Origin: Ostreococcus mediterraneus
Lineage: Eukaryota; Chlorophyta; Mamiellophyceae; Mamiellales; Bathycoccaceae
Length of the DNA: 64,000 nt
Direction: 5' to 3'
Assembly (NCBI GenBank): GCA_012295225.1
Contig: WMKK01000007.1
Span: 373,231 to 437,230, forward strand
Shown: in pieces, positions 8,809 through 18,988 of the stretch
Numbering within the stretch: position 1 is the first letter of the stretch
How the letters are laid out: each line of letters opens with the position of its first letter
Position numbers and translations under genes: made by a program
Notes under the pieces: model-generated
The model's input: only the letters and a program-made list of their open reading frames with translations
What the model was told of the DNA's origin: nothing
Databases searched by the model: none

Positions 8809-10158
8809 CTATCTACGATCACGCGAGCGCGAACGTCTTCGGCTATCCTTCTTTCTATCTTTTCTATCTCTCGACCGCGACCGCGAACGTTTTCTTTCGC
8901 GGTCGCGGCTTGTATCACGTCGACGACGGTCGCGGCCATCGTCTCGATCGTCTCGTCTATCTCGCCTGCTTTCTTTGTGCCTGCCACCACCAGTTTCGGG
9001 CTTCCCTTGGACCATGGCGTAACGCGCATTTCCACCACTGATGTGACCCATGGCGCTGTTTTTGATTTCATACGTACGTCCCGAGCCTTGAATCGTGCGA
9101 TTGACGCCGGCGCGAGAGCTCTTGCCGTCCGCTTCATCAAAGTCTTCAGCGGTGCCACCATTCTTGCCAAACTTTCTAAAGTTCTTCCACAAATGGTGCA
9201 TGGATTGCGAGAAATCAACGTGAATGCGTCTGTCATCAATCAAGACGTTGTCCATCTTGAAGTACGCGGCTTCGCACTCAGATTTGTGCTCAAAATTCAC
9301 AAACGCGTACCCGAGACTCGCGCCCGTCTTGAAGTCACGAATGACATCGCACGACGTCACCTTCCCAAATCTACTAAAAATTATTTCCAAATCTTCATCA
9401 GTCGTCACGGGATTGAGTTTGCAGACGAACAAAGATTCGTCTGGGGGCTTGGCGTCCGCGTCTGGCAAATCGCCGAGCACTTCGAGCACGACGGCGCGGC
9501 TGTGCGCTTCTCGACTCTTCTTCTCTTCTTCAACGACTGCTTGGTCTTTATTCATCTCCGCTTCGATATCGAAATCGTCCTCTAATCTATCATCGTCGTT
9601 GTTTTGTGGCCGCGGAGGCGACGCATCGGGAATGAGCGCCGCCAATCCTTTGGGGTCGTCAAACGGGTCGTCGAGCACAATCGTGTGCTTGATTCTAATA
9701 TTCTGCCAAGGCCGTCCTTTCTCGTCGCAGTACGCATCATTTATCGCTTGCAAAACATCAAAGCCTTCACTAACCTCACCGAAAATCGTTCTCGTACCGT
9801 CAAGAGCGTCGACGTCTTCCCGAGTCGTGATGATGAATTGCGATGCGTTTTTGTTTGTCCCGCTCGGCGCCATGGACACCGTCCCCTTCTTGTGATGTTT
9901 CCTCGTCGCCGATATCTCATCGTCGAAAAATCGCGCTTGGTCGCCATACAAAAACTTATACACCGAGTCCCCACCGCGACCGGTGTTCGTAGGATCGCCC
10001 GTTTGCGTCATAAAATCCTTTTGCACGTCGTGAAACAAACAATGATTGTACTTTTTCAGCTTGCACAACTTTAAGAAATTCATGCACGTCTTCGGCGCGT
10101 CGTCGACGTACAAGTCGATCACCATGTCCCCTTTACTGGTTTCTAATAGCACAGCCAT
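8809..10158 (-). CDS. CYP59: Multidomain cyclophilin with RRM and RS tail (CYP59/PPIL4 type)
   Basis: 449 residues from the ATG at 10158 (MAVLLETSKGDMVIDLY, the conserved start of this family). Domains in order: a cyclophilin-type prolyl isomerase (about 1-165, with GTVSMAPSGTNKNASQFIIT), a charged linker, one RRM (about 235-315, with FVCKLNPVT as RNP2 and GYAFVNFE as RNP1), then an Arg/Ser/Asp-rich tail. Plant CYP59 couples RNA polymerase II C-terminal domain phosphorylation and pre-mRNA processing in the nucleus. I see no clear zinc knuckle between RRM and tail, as in animal PPIL4. An upstream in-frame ATG at 10182 would add eight residues. Confidence 0.93.
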   Translation of the reverse strand: MAVLLETSKGDMVIDLYVDDAPKTCMNFLKLCKLKKYNHCLFHDVQKDFMTQTGDPTNTGRGGDSVYKFLYGDQARFFDDEISATRKHHKKGTVSMAPSGTNKNASQFIITTREDVDALDGTRTIFGEVSEGFDVLQAINDAYCDEKGRPWQNIRIKHTIVLDDPFDDPKGLAALIPDASPPRPQNNDDDRLEDDFDIEAEMNKDQAVVEEEKKSREAHSRAVVLEVLGDLPDADAKPPDESLFVCKLNPVTTDEDLEIIFSRFGKVTSCDVIRDFKTGASLGYAFVNFEHKSECEAAYFKMDNVLIDDRRIHVDFSQSMHHLWKNFRKFGKNGGTAEDFDEADGKSSRAGVNRTIQGSGRTYEIKNSAMGHISGGNARYAMVQGKPETGGGRHKESRRDRRDDRDDGRDRRRRDTSRDRERKRSRSRSRDRKDRKKDSRRRSRSRDRR

Positions 10159-10452
10159 CGCGCGCGCGGTCGAATCGATCACGCGCGAGCTAATGTCGCG
10201 GTTTACACTGCGGTTGAGTCGCGTTCTGATTCCAGGTCAAGAAAACGTGGACACCAACCCGCGCGATCGGCACTCGTGCACGCGCGCCTCACCGCCCGTC
10301 ACGCTCTCGCCGCGCGCGAAATCGCTCGCATAATTCGCGCACGTTCGTCTGCACGCACGTTCGTCTGCGCGCTCGTAAAACACACGGTCGACGCCGATCG
10401 CGCGACGTAATCACATTTGCACAGAAATCAAAACACACGTTCGACGACCACC

Positions 10453-11064
10453 ATGGCGGAAGGTTTACCGAGAGAAGAAGTAGAACGGATGTTATTCTTC
10501 GAAGACGCGCGCGCGCGAGCGGAGGTTGAACACGCGACGAACCCGAACGACGCGCAGGTGCTCACGCGATGGGGTGGGGCGTTGTTGGAATTGGCGCACT
10601 TTCGCCAAGGCCCCGAAGCGGTGGAGATGATCGAAGACGCGGTGGAAAAGTTTGAACAAGCGTTGGCGATAAATCCGAAGAAACACGACGCGTTGTGGTG
10701 CTTAGGGAATGCATTGACGAGTCAAGGGTTCTTGTTCCCCGAAGCTCAAGAGGCGATGAAGTACTTTGACGAGGCCAAGTCATGCTTTCGACGAGCGCTC
10801 GACGAAGAGCCGAATAATGAGATTTACCGTAAAGCGCTTGAGATGACGGATAAGGCTCCTGGATTGCACGCAGAACTCCAGCGTCAGTTGGCTGAGCAAG
10901 CGGCGCAGCAGCAGGCATTCCAGAGCGGCATGCATGGTCAGATGGGTGGTGGCTCGAAGCCTGGAGCAGAGAACGAGTTCTGGTGGGACGTTGCGGGCTG
11001 GGTGTCTTTCGGCGCCGTCGCCGTTTCTTGGTTGGTCATGGCGCAAATGCAAGCCCAGCCTTAA
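10453..11064 (+). CDS. TOM20: Plant-type TOM20, mitochondrial import receptor
   Basis: 203 residues. It recognises mitochondrial presequences at the outer membrane. Plant TOM20 arose separately from the animal/fungal one and is reversed, with the membrane anchor at the C-terminus, as here (VSFGAVAVSWLVMAQ, about 182-197). The cytosolic part carries TPR-like helices: ATNPNDAQVLTRWGGALLEL, DAVEKFEQALAINPKKHDAL and FRRALDEEPNNEIYRKAL. A Gln/Gly-rich linker precedes the anchor. The start is the ATG at 10453 (ACCATGGCG context). An in-frame ATG at 10417 would add 12 polar residues without similarity. The 294 bases to the divergent cyclophilin gene hold both promoters. Confidence 0.93.
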   Translation: MAEGLPREEVERMLFFEDARARAEVEHATNPNDAQVLTRWGGALLELAHFRQGPEAVEMIEDAVEKFEQALAINPKKHDALWCLGNALTSQGFLFPEAQEAMKYFDEAKSCFRRALDEEPNNEIYRKALEMTDKAPGLHAELQRQLAEQAAQQQAFQSGMHGQMGGGSKPGAENEFWWDVAGWVSFGAVAVSWLVMAQMQAQP

Positions 11065-11186
11065 TTTGAGTGTCAGCTCTCGCTTAGTACTTGTTATAGT
11101 TCATCGATCGCACTTGAACAAAATGTTAATTATTAACAATCTGACGGCGCTCGATTTTTAAAACGCTGAAACCTCACATCTCGCGC

Positions 11187-12194
11187 ATGGCCAGAGTGCT
11201 CCTCGGACTCAATCGCGTGATCATGAACAATTCGAATAAAATCACCGTCGCCGGCGGCGCGGCACCGAAGAAGCAGCCCGGCTTGGGCGCGTGGTTGCAA
11301 AAAGGTGTCAAGATGAGCGATAACAAGACGCTCGCAACGGTGGTGGTAAAGGCTGCGGCGTGCGACGAGGGTGAGACGAATGGGCAAAGCGAGACGAACG
11401 GGAAGGCAACACAGGCGACTGCCGCCAAGGCGAAGAGCGCAGCGGCGAAGAAACACACCGAAGATGGATCGACGCCGACGAGAAAGACGGCGAGGAAGAG
11501 CACCAAGCCAGACACGTTTGAAGCGGCTCCGGCCAAAAAGGCAAAGAAGGCTATTGGTCCCGGCCCGGATCGTTCGCACGAGAAGAAGCACTGGGCTGCT
11601 GGGCGTTTGCGCGTCGTCGGCGTTGATGAAGCTGGACGTGGACCGTTGGCGGGCCCTGTCGTCGCCGCGGCGTGCTTTGTGCCGCAGGACTGCGTCATCG
11701 ACTGCGTGAACGATTCTAAGCAGTTGACTGAGGAAGGTCGCGAAGAGATTTATGAAGAATTGATGGCGAATAAAGACATCGAGTTCGGGGTGTGTATTAT
11801 CGATCAAGATCGCATCGATGAGATCAATATTTTGGAGTGCACGATGGAGGCCATGACGAAGAGCGCGAACGATATTCCCAACGTCGACTGGGTATTGATT
11901 GACGGTAACCGCGTGCCCAAGCCGTTAGAAGGGAGAGCTGAGGCGATTGTGAAAGGAGACGCAAAGAATGTCTCGATTGCCGCCGCGTCTATCATCGCCA
12001 AGGTGACTCGAGACCGAATGATGGTTGAAATCGACCGCGAATATCCGATGTACGGTTTCGCCGCGCACAAAGGCTACGGCACCAAGGCGCACATGGCGGC
12101 TGTGGAAAAGTACGGCCCATGCAAGTACCATCGCAAAACGTTCGCACCGATTAAACACATGGACCTCTCTAAGTGGCCTGATTGCTACAAGTAA
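11187..12194 (+). CDS. Ribonuclease HII (bacterial RnhB type) with basic N-terminal extension
   Basis: 335 residues. It cuts RNA in RNA-DNA hybrids and single ribonucleotides in DNA. The catalytic domain (about 138-335) has Asp147-Glu148 in DEAGRGPLAGPV, NDSKQLTEEGRE, a catalytic Asp in WVLIDGN and the GDAKNVSIAAASIIAKVTRD block. This is the bacterial single-chain RnhB type, not the eukaryotic RNase H2A pattern. The 135-residue extension is Lys/Ala/Thr-rich and histone-tail-like, with possible nuclear signals. Residues 30-37 read QPGLGAWL, close to a PCNA-binding box. A plastid or mitochondrial site is an alternative reading of the extension. The ATG at 11223 (MNNSNKIT) is another plausible start. 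Confidence 0.88.
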   Translation: MARVLLGLNRVIMNNSNKITVAGGAAPKKQPGLGAWLQKGVKMSDNKTLATVVVKAAACDEGETNGQSETNGKATQATAAKAKSAAAKKHTEDGSTPTRKTARKSTKPDTFEAAPAKKAKKAIGPGPDRSHEKKHWAAGRLRVVGVDEAGRGPLAGPVVAAACFVPQDCVIDCVNDSKQLTEEGREEIYEELMANKDIEFGVCIIDQDRIDEINILECTMEAMTKSANDIPNVDWVLIDGNRVPKPLEGRAEAIVKGDAKNVSIAAASIIAKVTRDRMMVEIDREYPMYGFAAHKGYGTKAHMAAVEKYGPCKYHRKTFAPIKHMDLSKWPDCYK

Positions 12195-12249
12195 GTGTTT
12201 GTAAAATCTTAAATCTTGAATGCTAAAATCGCTACTCCTAAATTCGCTA

Positions 12250-12570
12250 CTACATCACCGCTCGGTACGCCCCTAGAGCTATGAACGCCGCCGCGAACGC
12301 CCCCATCGCATATTTATGACTTAGCGGCCGCCGCGGCTCTTTATATATCTCCCATAACACTACGCTCGCGCCCACGCCGCACGCAGACGTCCCTAACAGT
12401 CGACAGCTCAAGCAATCTTCCTGAAACGTCGGTGCTTCACGCGCTCGTGACGCCGACGTCGAACGCGCTTGCGAGCCACCGAGGAACGTGAGATGTGCGA
12501 ATGGAAGCTTTGCACCCGTAGACGACGACGAGGGCTGGCCGGCGCGCGTTTGCTCGGGGTCGGCCATCAC
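12250..12570 (-). CDS. DMAC1/TMEM261-like small membrane protein
   Basis: 106 residues (105 if the second Met at 12567 is used). The C-terminal half carries DCLSCRLLGTSACGVGASVV followed by a short polar loop and a second hydrophobic helix (GAFAAAFIALGAYRAV). A D-C-x-S-C-R motif leading into two short helices is what I recall for the DUF4536/DMAC1 family, whose human member helps build the distal membrane arm of respiratory complex I. The first 50 residues are polar and variable. Assignment rests on a short motif, so it is tentative. Convergent with the RNase HII gene, with 55 bases between stops. Confidence 0.6.
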   Translation of the reverse strand: MMADPEQTRAGQPSSSSTGAKLPFAHLTFLGGSQARSTSASRAREAPTFQEDCLSCRLLGTSACGVGASVVLWEIYKEPRRPLSHKYAMGAFAAAFIALGAYRAVM

Positions 12571-12731
12571 ATACTGAGGTTACGGTGGTCGCCGGACATG
12601 GTGCTGTTTGTTCAAGCGCCGCCGTCGGCGGAGTGGGACTCCGGTGCAAATGCACTTTCTACTGATATGAAATATTACAACAAACAACACACACATACTC
12701 GCGCACACTGTGACTAAATAGAAGGTTTGTG

Positions 12732-15511
12732 TCAAACGTCACTCGGCGCAGCCGAAATCCGCTGCGGGAGCGCGATGCGTAGCGCCGTCACGGTGGCGTT
12801 CGCTTCCGTGAGCTCAACTTTCATTTCGGAATAGCGCTTCCATTGCGACTGCATTGCGGTTTCGAGACGATGTTTCGCGCTTTCAAGTTCCTTTTGATTT
12901 GCGCGAGAAAGACTGAGTTGTCGTTCAAGCTTCTCAACCTGCTCTTTTAAATCTCCATTCTCAGCAACAAGCGCGTTGAACATGCGCGAGTGATGGGTCT
13001 CTTGCGATGCGGTTGAGGGTGTCGACGCGTCAGTGGTGTGTCTAGGTGCTGACACGGCATTCTTCGCGCGCTCCTCTCGGAGGTCGTTTTCGAGTTTGCG
13101 AATGGTCTCCTCCACGACTTTAAAGAATGCTTCATCGAGCACGCATTTGAGCGGATGCGGGACGTTCTCCGGCGTGATGAGCGACGCGTTTGCCTCAGCG
13201 TCGCGATCATGTAACTTTGGTCCAGTCGCTCGACGCTTTGATTTTCGTGATTGATCACGATTACGAACATCCCGTGCGTTCTTGAGTGATTCATTCTCTT
13301 CCTCGTCCGAGGAAGAGAATGAATTTACATACATCCGTGTCTCCCATTCTTTTTCAAAGAACTTTGACATCGTCCGTGCCATCTTGTACACGACGTCGCC
13401 TTCTTTGTTATATGTCATGGCGTTCGCGAAAACTAAGCGAATGTCCGCAGCGTACGCGTCCGGATCTTCGTCAACGTAGTGATCCTTATCCAGTCGTGCC
13501 TGAATAGTTCCTAAATCCATTGGATTCTTAATGACGTCAAAATAATCCGGAATTTCCAAATACACCGGGTCAACAGGACTCAAGAATACGAATGCGGACT
13601 TGTGCACCATCAGAGAGCGGTGAATAGACTTGATTCGACGGGAAGTATTCGTCGGGAGGATCCCGCTGACGGGAGGTACTCCCATCGCCCGACTACCACC
13701 ATTCTGACCGCGGTAACGGGTTGGGGCATTCCGACGTGGCAGAACTTCCATGTGCTGATCATCGCTCTCGTCCGAATCTGACTCTCGGGTGGCTTTCTGA
13801 ACATTTTCATTTCTTCGTTTAATCCGTGGATACTTTCGCTTTCCTGCGCATCCTTTACCAGCTTGGCGAACTTTCTGAATTCCGAAATAGTAATCGTTCA
13901 TGCTCTGCGTCAAGTGCCGTTTAAACTTCATGTAGGAGATATCTGCCTCTTTGAACGCCTGCTTGTTATGCGTAGGCTCCAACGCATCCGCCTCGACTAC
14001 ACCAAGCATATCCTTCATCATAGTATTCGCCTGCAACTGCGCACCAAATCGCTGGTACATCTTGATCAGACGGTTTTTATTGTAAATGTGGAAACCGCAC
14101 AACTTGGATGGTTCTTCTGCGTAACCCATGTGAAGTATTATGCCTCCCCGCGCGCCTCTCGGTCTATACTCAGGAAAGACGTAGTAATCCTGCTTGAGAT
14201 GGGCTATCGGGTCGCGAGACTTAATTGGCGTCCCTCGGAGGGTAAACTTACACCGCGGACGCAAGTACAAGATCTCCATGTAAGAACGCAAACTGTAATC
14301 CTCAGATACATCAGTCGATGCCAGCTGTCCCTCTCGCGTTTGTTGAAACACCGGTCCTCCAGTAGCGGCACGGCGCTTATTTCCTGCTGCCCCTTCAATA
14401 TCATCTGCATCTTCTGCAGACATTCCCGCTATACGAATATCATTCTTGAAACCAGTGAAATCCAACTCATCGGCGCGCAAATTGAACAAGACGATTCTTG
14501 TCCCGTGCGAGCCTCGGATTTTCGACACTTCCTGCAACAATTCCATCTCAGATCGCACGAACGTGTGTACCTCGATCGCTCGCATGTTCTCTTGCCATTT
14601 TAATGCATTTGAAGGTGCATCAGCGACGTAGCAGGGCTTGCCCTCAGCCCCTTTTTCTATCTTCCATGAGAACATTGGAATCAAAATATCATCGGCTTCA
14701 ATTTCATCCAAGAAAGATTGAGACAACAGTGCTGCGTGCGCGTACTCATCACGTTTGGTCAAAATTAACGCGTCTTTTGCCAAGCGCATAGAGCCAGATT
14801 TGAAGCCAATACCGAATCTCCCGACATTCCCCGCTGAGTATTCCTTTGAACTAAATCCAAAAGACAACATACACAACAATCGATTTCGGTCCATTCCTAT
14901 GCCGTCATCTTGCACGCTCAGGCACATCATCCCGTTTCTAGATGCCTCAAATACATCAACGTGCACCTCACTCGCTCCACACTCTTCATCTTGCGCGCTA
15001 CGTATGCAAATTAAACGTCAGTTGTGTTGTCACCATGTGCGTCGATGCCGTCGTCGCCGAGCGCGTAAACCATCTCTACACACGCATAGACGTACTTGTC
15101 GAGTAACTCTGCGATCGCTCCAAACGCCCACACGTGACTCGTCGCATTACCTATAACCACGCGCACATCCTCAATCGTCAGTCATCATACAATCGCACGT
15201 ATCAAGTTCGAGCGCGAGTGCCGCCGTCGCGTCTTTCGCTTCGCGTCACCCTCAACGTACTCTTCAACATCCTCGGATGCGACTTTGAGTGCTCCATCAC
15301 ACGATCCGTGACACTGGTCACATGTATAACGGGCGATGGCACCACCGGCGCGTCATACGCGTCCACATCCACCGTCTCAAACGCCGCCTCCGCGTCCCCC
15401 GCCGTTGCGAAATCAGTCTTAAACGGCCGTTGCTTACGTCTCTGCGCGCGTCACCCCTCGTCAGTCGCTCGCACACACGCACACACGCATCCTATAGCGC
15501 GCACGCGCCAT
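12732..15511 (-). CDS. MORC-family GHKL ATPase with C-terminal bromodomain
   Basis: Rebuilt from four exons: 15511..15485, 15441..15261, 15150..15096 and 14997..12732, giving 842 residues. The ORF starting at 14966 alone lacks ATPase motif I. The three upstream exons restore it exactly, reading HPRMLKSNATSHVWAFGAIA then ELLDNAQDE. Motifs II (DDGIGM) and III (GRFGIGFKSGSM) follow. MORC proteins dimerise on ATP and compact chromatin. After the MORC S5-like region comes a bromodomain (about 500-600; IPDYFDVIKNPMDLGTIQAR, AMTYNKEGD), which binds acetyl-lysine. A coiled coil (about 750-830) ends the protein. Plant and animal MORCs usually have CW fingers instead, so this is an unusual pairing. The first exon (nine codons) is the least certain. 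Confidence 0.85.
14998..15095 (-). other. MORC intron 3
   Basis: 98 bases, donor GTACGT, acceptor ACGTAG, ACTGAC 20 bases before the acceptor. Splicing turns AA|C into the Asn codon of the ATPase motif ELLDNA, which confirms the junction. Confidence 0.85.
15151..15260 (-). other. MORC intron 2
   Basis: 110 bases, donor GTACGT, acceptor TTATAG, ACTGAC 27 bases before the acceptor. Joining A|GT gives Ser in LKSNATSHVWAFG, the conserved MORC N-terminal sequence. Confidence 0.85.
15442..15484 (-). other. MORC intron 1
   Basis: 43 bases, donor GTGTGC, acceptor GCGCAG, ACTGAC 19 bases before the acceptor. The acceptor is well supported. The exact donor, and so the first nine codons, are inferred. 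Confidence 0.5.
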
Positions 15512-15906
15512 TCGCGCGCGCGTTGCCACCGCGCCGCGCCGCGCGTACCATTTTACCCGTTCCCGCGCAAAAACTCTCGAGGTATCGAGTCCCGCGCCGT
15601 CACGTCGACCGTCGACCGCCGCCGCCGTACGCCGACGACCGTCCAACGCGGCACACGCGTCGAACGCAGATTCAAACGCCCGGTTTCGCCGCGCGCGCGA
15701 TCGCCGCGCGCGATGCGCGTCGCGAACTCGCGCGTATCCCGCGCCAGCGGTGTCACCTGGGCCAACCATGTGACGCGCGCGTCTGCGCTCGCTCGCGCCG
15801 TCGGTTCGCGGCGAACGACGCCGCATACGATCACGCACGGACGATGGTATCGTTCGCGACGGGTGGCGCACGCGAGAGGCGCGCGAGAGAGGTTGGAGAG
15901 GCGCGC
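15512..15906. promoter_or_regulatory. Divergent intergenic region between MORC and CotH genes
   Basis: About 395 bases, very GC-rich with many CG-alternating runs. It lies between two divergent genes and should contain both promoters. No TATA-like box or further gene is evident. The + strand ATG at 15844 is in frame with the CotH gene, so part of this stretch could be coding. Confidence 0.4.
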
Positions 15907-18879
15907 ATGTCGACGCGCGCGCGAGTCGCGAGGCCGAGGCTCTGGGCCTTCGCGCGCGTCGCGTTCGCGTGCGTCGCGTGCGTTGCGTGCGTCGCGCGCG
16001 GTGCGCGCGGTGCGGGTACCGATGATGAAGATGGGATAGTTGTGTTTGATGTCGGCGATGGCGCGGGATTCGCACCGGGGGAGGCGATCGTGGTGAAGGC
16101 GAGGATACGCGCGAGGTTTCGCGAGGTTTCGCGTCCGCAGCCGAGGTTGGTGTGTAAAGTTGGATACGGCGGCGAACGCGCCAGCGCGATGGTTCGTGAT
16201 GACAATGCGGGTGAGATAGATGTGTACGTTGGACGGTGTGAGACGTGGGGCACGCGCGTCGGGGATATGGTTCGATGGCGCGTGCAGGTGGACGAGCCGT
16301 ACATGCGGGCGCCCGCGAGGGACGGGACATCGGGACGCGGGGCGGAGTATTACGGTGTCGCGCTGTTGAAAGGGTTTTGGGCGGATACAGCACTTCCAGT
16401 GTTACATTGGTACACTCCAGACTCTTGGGCGATGACGACCGATGCCGGCGCGCGCGTGAGTTTGTATTTTGAAGGAAAGTTTTACGACAACGTGTTCGCG
16501 AGACGACGGGGGTCGGGCAGACGCGAATCGGTGATAGGAACCACTGAAGCCGCGAAAGATTGGCCCAAGCACAAGTTCAAGTTAGACTTTGAAGGTAGGG
16601 AGTTCAAATACGACAAGTCCCAACGCAAAGTAGAGGAGATCAATCTGCAGTCGTTCTATCAAGAGCCTGGGGAGGAGACGTACATGCGGGAGACGTTGGC
16701 TTTGCACGTGTTCAACGCTGTCGGCGTTCCCGCACCTCTGACAAAGTACGTGCACGTCCGCGTAAATAACGAATTCTATGGCCTTTTCGCATTCATCGAG
16801 CAAATCGACTCGACGTTTTTGAAGCGCAACTTTCTTGATTCTCAAGGCCCGTTGTACAAGGCAGTGAATTGGAAGTACAGCAATTTACGCGCGGGCGATG
16901 GGTCTCTGAAATGCCCATACGCCACGCCAGACTATCCTAGAGAATGGATGTACGACGAATGCCCAGAAATTTGGCGCAAGGCGTCGAAAGAGAACCGCGA
17001 TCGGTCTGACGACTTGTGGGAACTCACGCAAGCGATTGATCGAGTGCGTCGGAACATTAATGGAGAGGCGTACATCTTGTATGATATCCTATCGCTGCCT
17101 GAAATCATCAACGAAATGGCTGCACAAACGCTCGTTCTAAGCGCCGACCGATGTGCGAAGAATTACTACATGCATCGCGATCGCGGCACAGGTGAGTGGA
17201 GGCGTTTGCCATGGGATCTCGAAGACGCATTCCCTGGAGATCGGCGCTACGGGGTGAATTTTTGCGATGCGAGCGAGTGCTCTGCGCGATCCACCGCGTA
17301 TTGCATTCTATCCTGCGAAAAGTTCAACTCGCCGCTGTATTGCGACCGAAACCACCCTCAAGATATCTTCATCGGCGAAGGCGTGCAAGATCCCAAATCG
17401 ACGTACAATCTTCTTGTGGATGTGTTGCTGTCCGTGAAGTCGACGCGAGAAATGTACTTCGCGCGTTTACGGACAATGATGGACGAAATTTTAGCTACGA
17501 GTTTTGTGGATGATTGGGCGCGAAAGACGTTGGACCGCATTCGAAACGACGCATTGAAAGACAGCGAAAAGTGGAACGTCGGCGGCGTTAGATCAATCGA
17601 TCAAGGTGTGCTGCAACTATTGAAGCAAATCGTCCCAAAACGTCGGGAGCAGCTCTTTAAGGAGTATTCGAATATGATTCCGCCGTCGACGCCACCGAAT
17701 GCGCATGTCTATGTGTCATACGCGCAAAAGTCTTCAGCGGATCCAGCAAGCGCGTACATCAAATTGAGTAATCCTCACGGTTTCGCTGTCGATGTCTCCA
17801 ACTGGGTCGTTCAGAACGGCGATTTCAAGCATAAACTCAAGCCCGGCTCAGTCATCGGTAGTGGGCGGTCGCTGTTTCTGGTGCGCGACGTGGCTAAATT
17901 CCGCGAGCGTGCCACATGGGCACGCCGCGAATACCCCGAAGGCGTATTCATTCAAGGCAATTTTGCGCAAGATGTTCCGTCAGACGACGCGACCACGTTC
18001 AACTTCTACAAATCCACGCTCGATCGCGTACAGGCGCTCGGCGTTGTGAGGTTTCAGCGAAATGTCACGCGATTTCGACCGAGGATTGGTTTCGAAAACT
18101 CGTCATGCGTACCGCCAGACGTTGGCTCTTGGGGCTCTTGGGGCGACTGCTGCTATGACGGTAAATGCGGCTTGTTTTGCGGCGCACCCGACGCCACGCG
18201 AGTGCGTCGGCGCGACGTGAACGTCTCAATCGAAGACGGCATCGATGATTTGTGCTTGGTAGACAACACGGAAATCGATCGCGCGTGCGCGCGCGCAGTG
18301 TGCGAGGAGCCAACGCCGCCGGAAATGTGTGTCGGCGACGACATAAATCCTGTCGCGACATCAAACATTTCGCGAAGCGTAATATTCGGCGCGTTGGGCT
18401 TCAATCAGTACTGGGAAGATTGGAGTTGGGACTCTAACGCCACGGAAACCAATGCGAGTACGTTTGCTTTAAATGTTTCCATGGCCTCTGGCGGCGCCTT
18501 GGCGTTTCAAAGCCGAGCGAATCCGGCGCTCAACGCATCCGGCGTACATTTTCTGATTGCCCGCTACGCCGCGCCGCAGCCGTTGCCACGAGTAATCATT
18601 CAGCTCGAACTGACGACATCGAATTCAACACGGATATTTTCCTCCGATGCCATAATGTTTTCGGATAACGCGGACGCGCTCTGGAACGCCGGATGCTACG
18701 TCGACGTCTTCGCATCGACATCAAATTTACTCTCAGATGACCAATTTCCCGGCGCATTCGTAGACGCCGTTCGCGACATTGACGTAGTCGACCCGAGCGT
18801 GTCGTTAAAGTTCATACTCCGGCACGAATTTTACAGTCCTTTAAAGTTTTGGCTCGCTCGATTCGAGGCGTTGTTTTAA
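15907..18879 (+). CDS. Secreted CotH-kinase-family protein with LTD- and TSP1-like parts
   Basis: 990 residues from the ATG at 15907, picked because it begins a clear signal peptide (RLWAFARVAFACVACVACVA). The first 130 residues after it form a beta-rich region. The CotH-like kinase fold follows (about 165-590): HKFKLDFEG, EEINLQSFYQEP, YMRETLALHVFN, KYVHVRVNNEFYGLFAFIEQ, and KNYYMHRD then RRLPWDLEDAFPG. Bacterial CotH and eukaryotic relatives are atypical kinases that act on secreted proteins, and the PWDLED stretch matches the metal-binding block. A lamin-tail-like segment (about 600-690) and a Cys-rich TSP1-like WGSWGDC region (about 740-800) come next. Expected in the endomembrane lumen, cell surface or scales. 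The substrate is unknown. An upstream in-frame ATG lies at 15844. Confidence 0.82.
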   Translation: MSTRARVARPRLWAFARVAFACVACVACVARGARGAGTDDEDGIVVFDVGDGAGFAPGEAIVVKARIRARFREVSRPQPRLVCKVGYGGERASAMVRDDNAGEIDVYVGRCETWGTRVGDMVRWRVQVDEPYMRAPARDGTSGRGAEYYGVALLKGFWADTALPVLHWYTPDSWAMTTDAGARVSLYFEGKFYDNVFARRRGSGRRESVIGTTEAAKDWPKHKFKLDFEGREFKYDKSQRKVEEINLQSFYQEPGEETYMRETLALHVFNAVGVPAPLTKYVHVRVNNEFYGLFAFIEQIDSTFLKRNFLDSQGPLYKAVNWKYSNLRAGDGSLKCPYATPDYPREWMYDECPEIWRKASKENRDRSDDLWELTQAIDRVRRNINGEAYILYDILSLPEIINEMAAQTLVLSADRCAKNYYMHRDRGTGEWRRLPWDLEDAFPGDRRYGVNFCDASECSARSTAYCILSCEKFNSPLYCDRNHPQDIFIGEGVQDPKSTYNLLVDVLLSVKSTREMYFARLRTMMDEILATSFVDDWARKTLDRIRNDALKDSEKWNVGGVRSIDQGVLQLLKQIVPKRREQLFKEYSNMIPPSTPPNAHVYVSYAQKSSADPASAYIKLSNPHGFAVDVSNWVVQNGDFKHKLKPGSVIGSGRSLFLVRDVAKFRERATWARREYPEGVFIQGNFAQDVPSDDATTFNFYKSTLDRVQALGVVRFQRNVTRFRPRIGFENSSCVPPDVGSWGSWGDCCYDGKCGLFCGAPDATRVRRRDVNVSIEDGIDDLCLVDNTEIDRACARAVCEEPTPPEMCVGDDINPVATSNISRSVIFGALGFNQYWEDWSWDSNATETNASTFALNVSMASGGALAFQSRANPALNASGVHFLIARYAAPQPLPRVIIQLELTTSNSTRIFSSDAIMFSDNADALWNAGCYVDVFASTSNLLSDDQFPGAFVDAVRDIDVVDPSVSLKFILRHEFYSPLKFWLARFEALF

Positions 18880-18988
18880 TGCAACTGTCTATCCAACGCG
18901 TCAACAGCTCGTTGTCACTCTTCGTCGTATCGGTCGAGGATTGCCCGTCGAACGCCAAAGTACGAACAAACACACGCATTCACACGAA

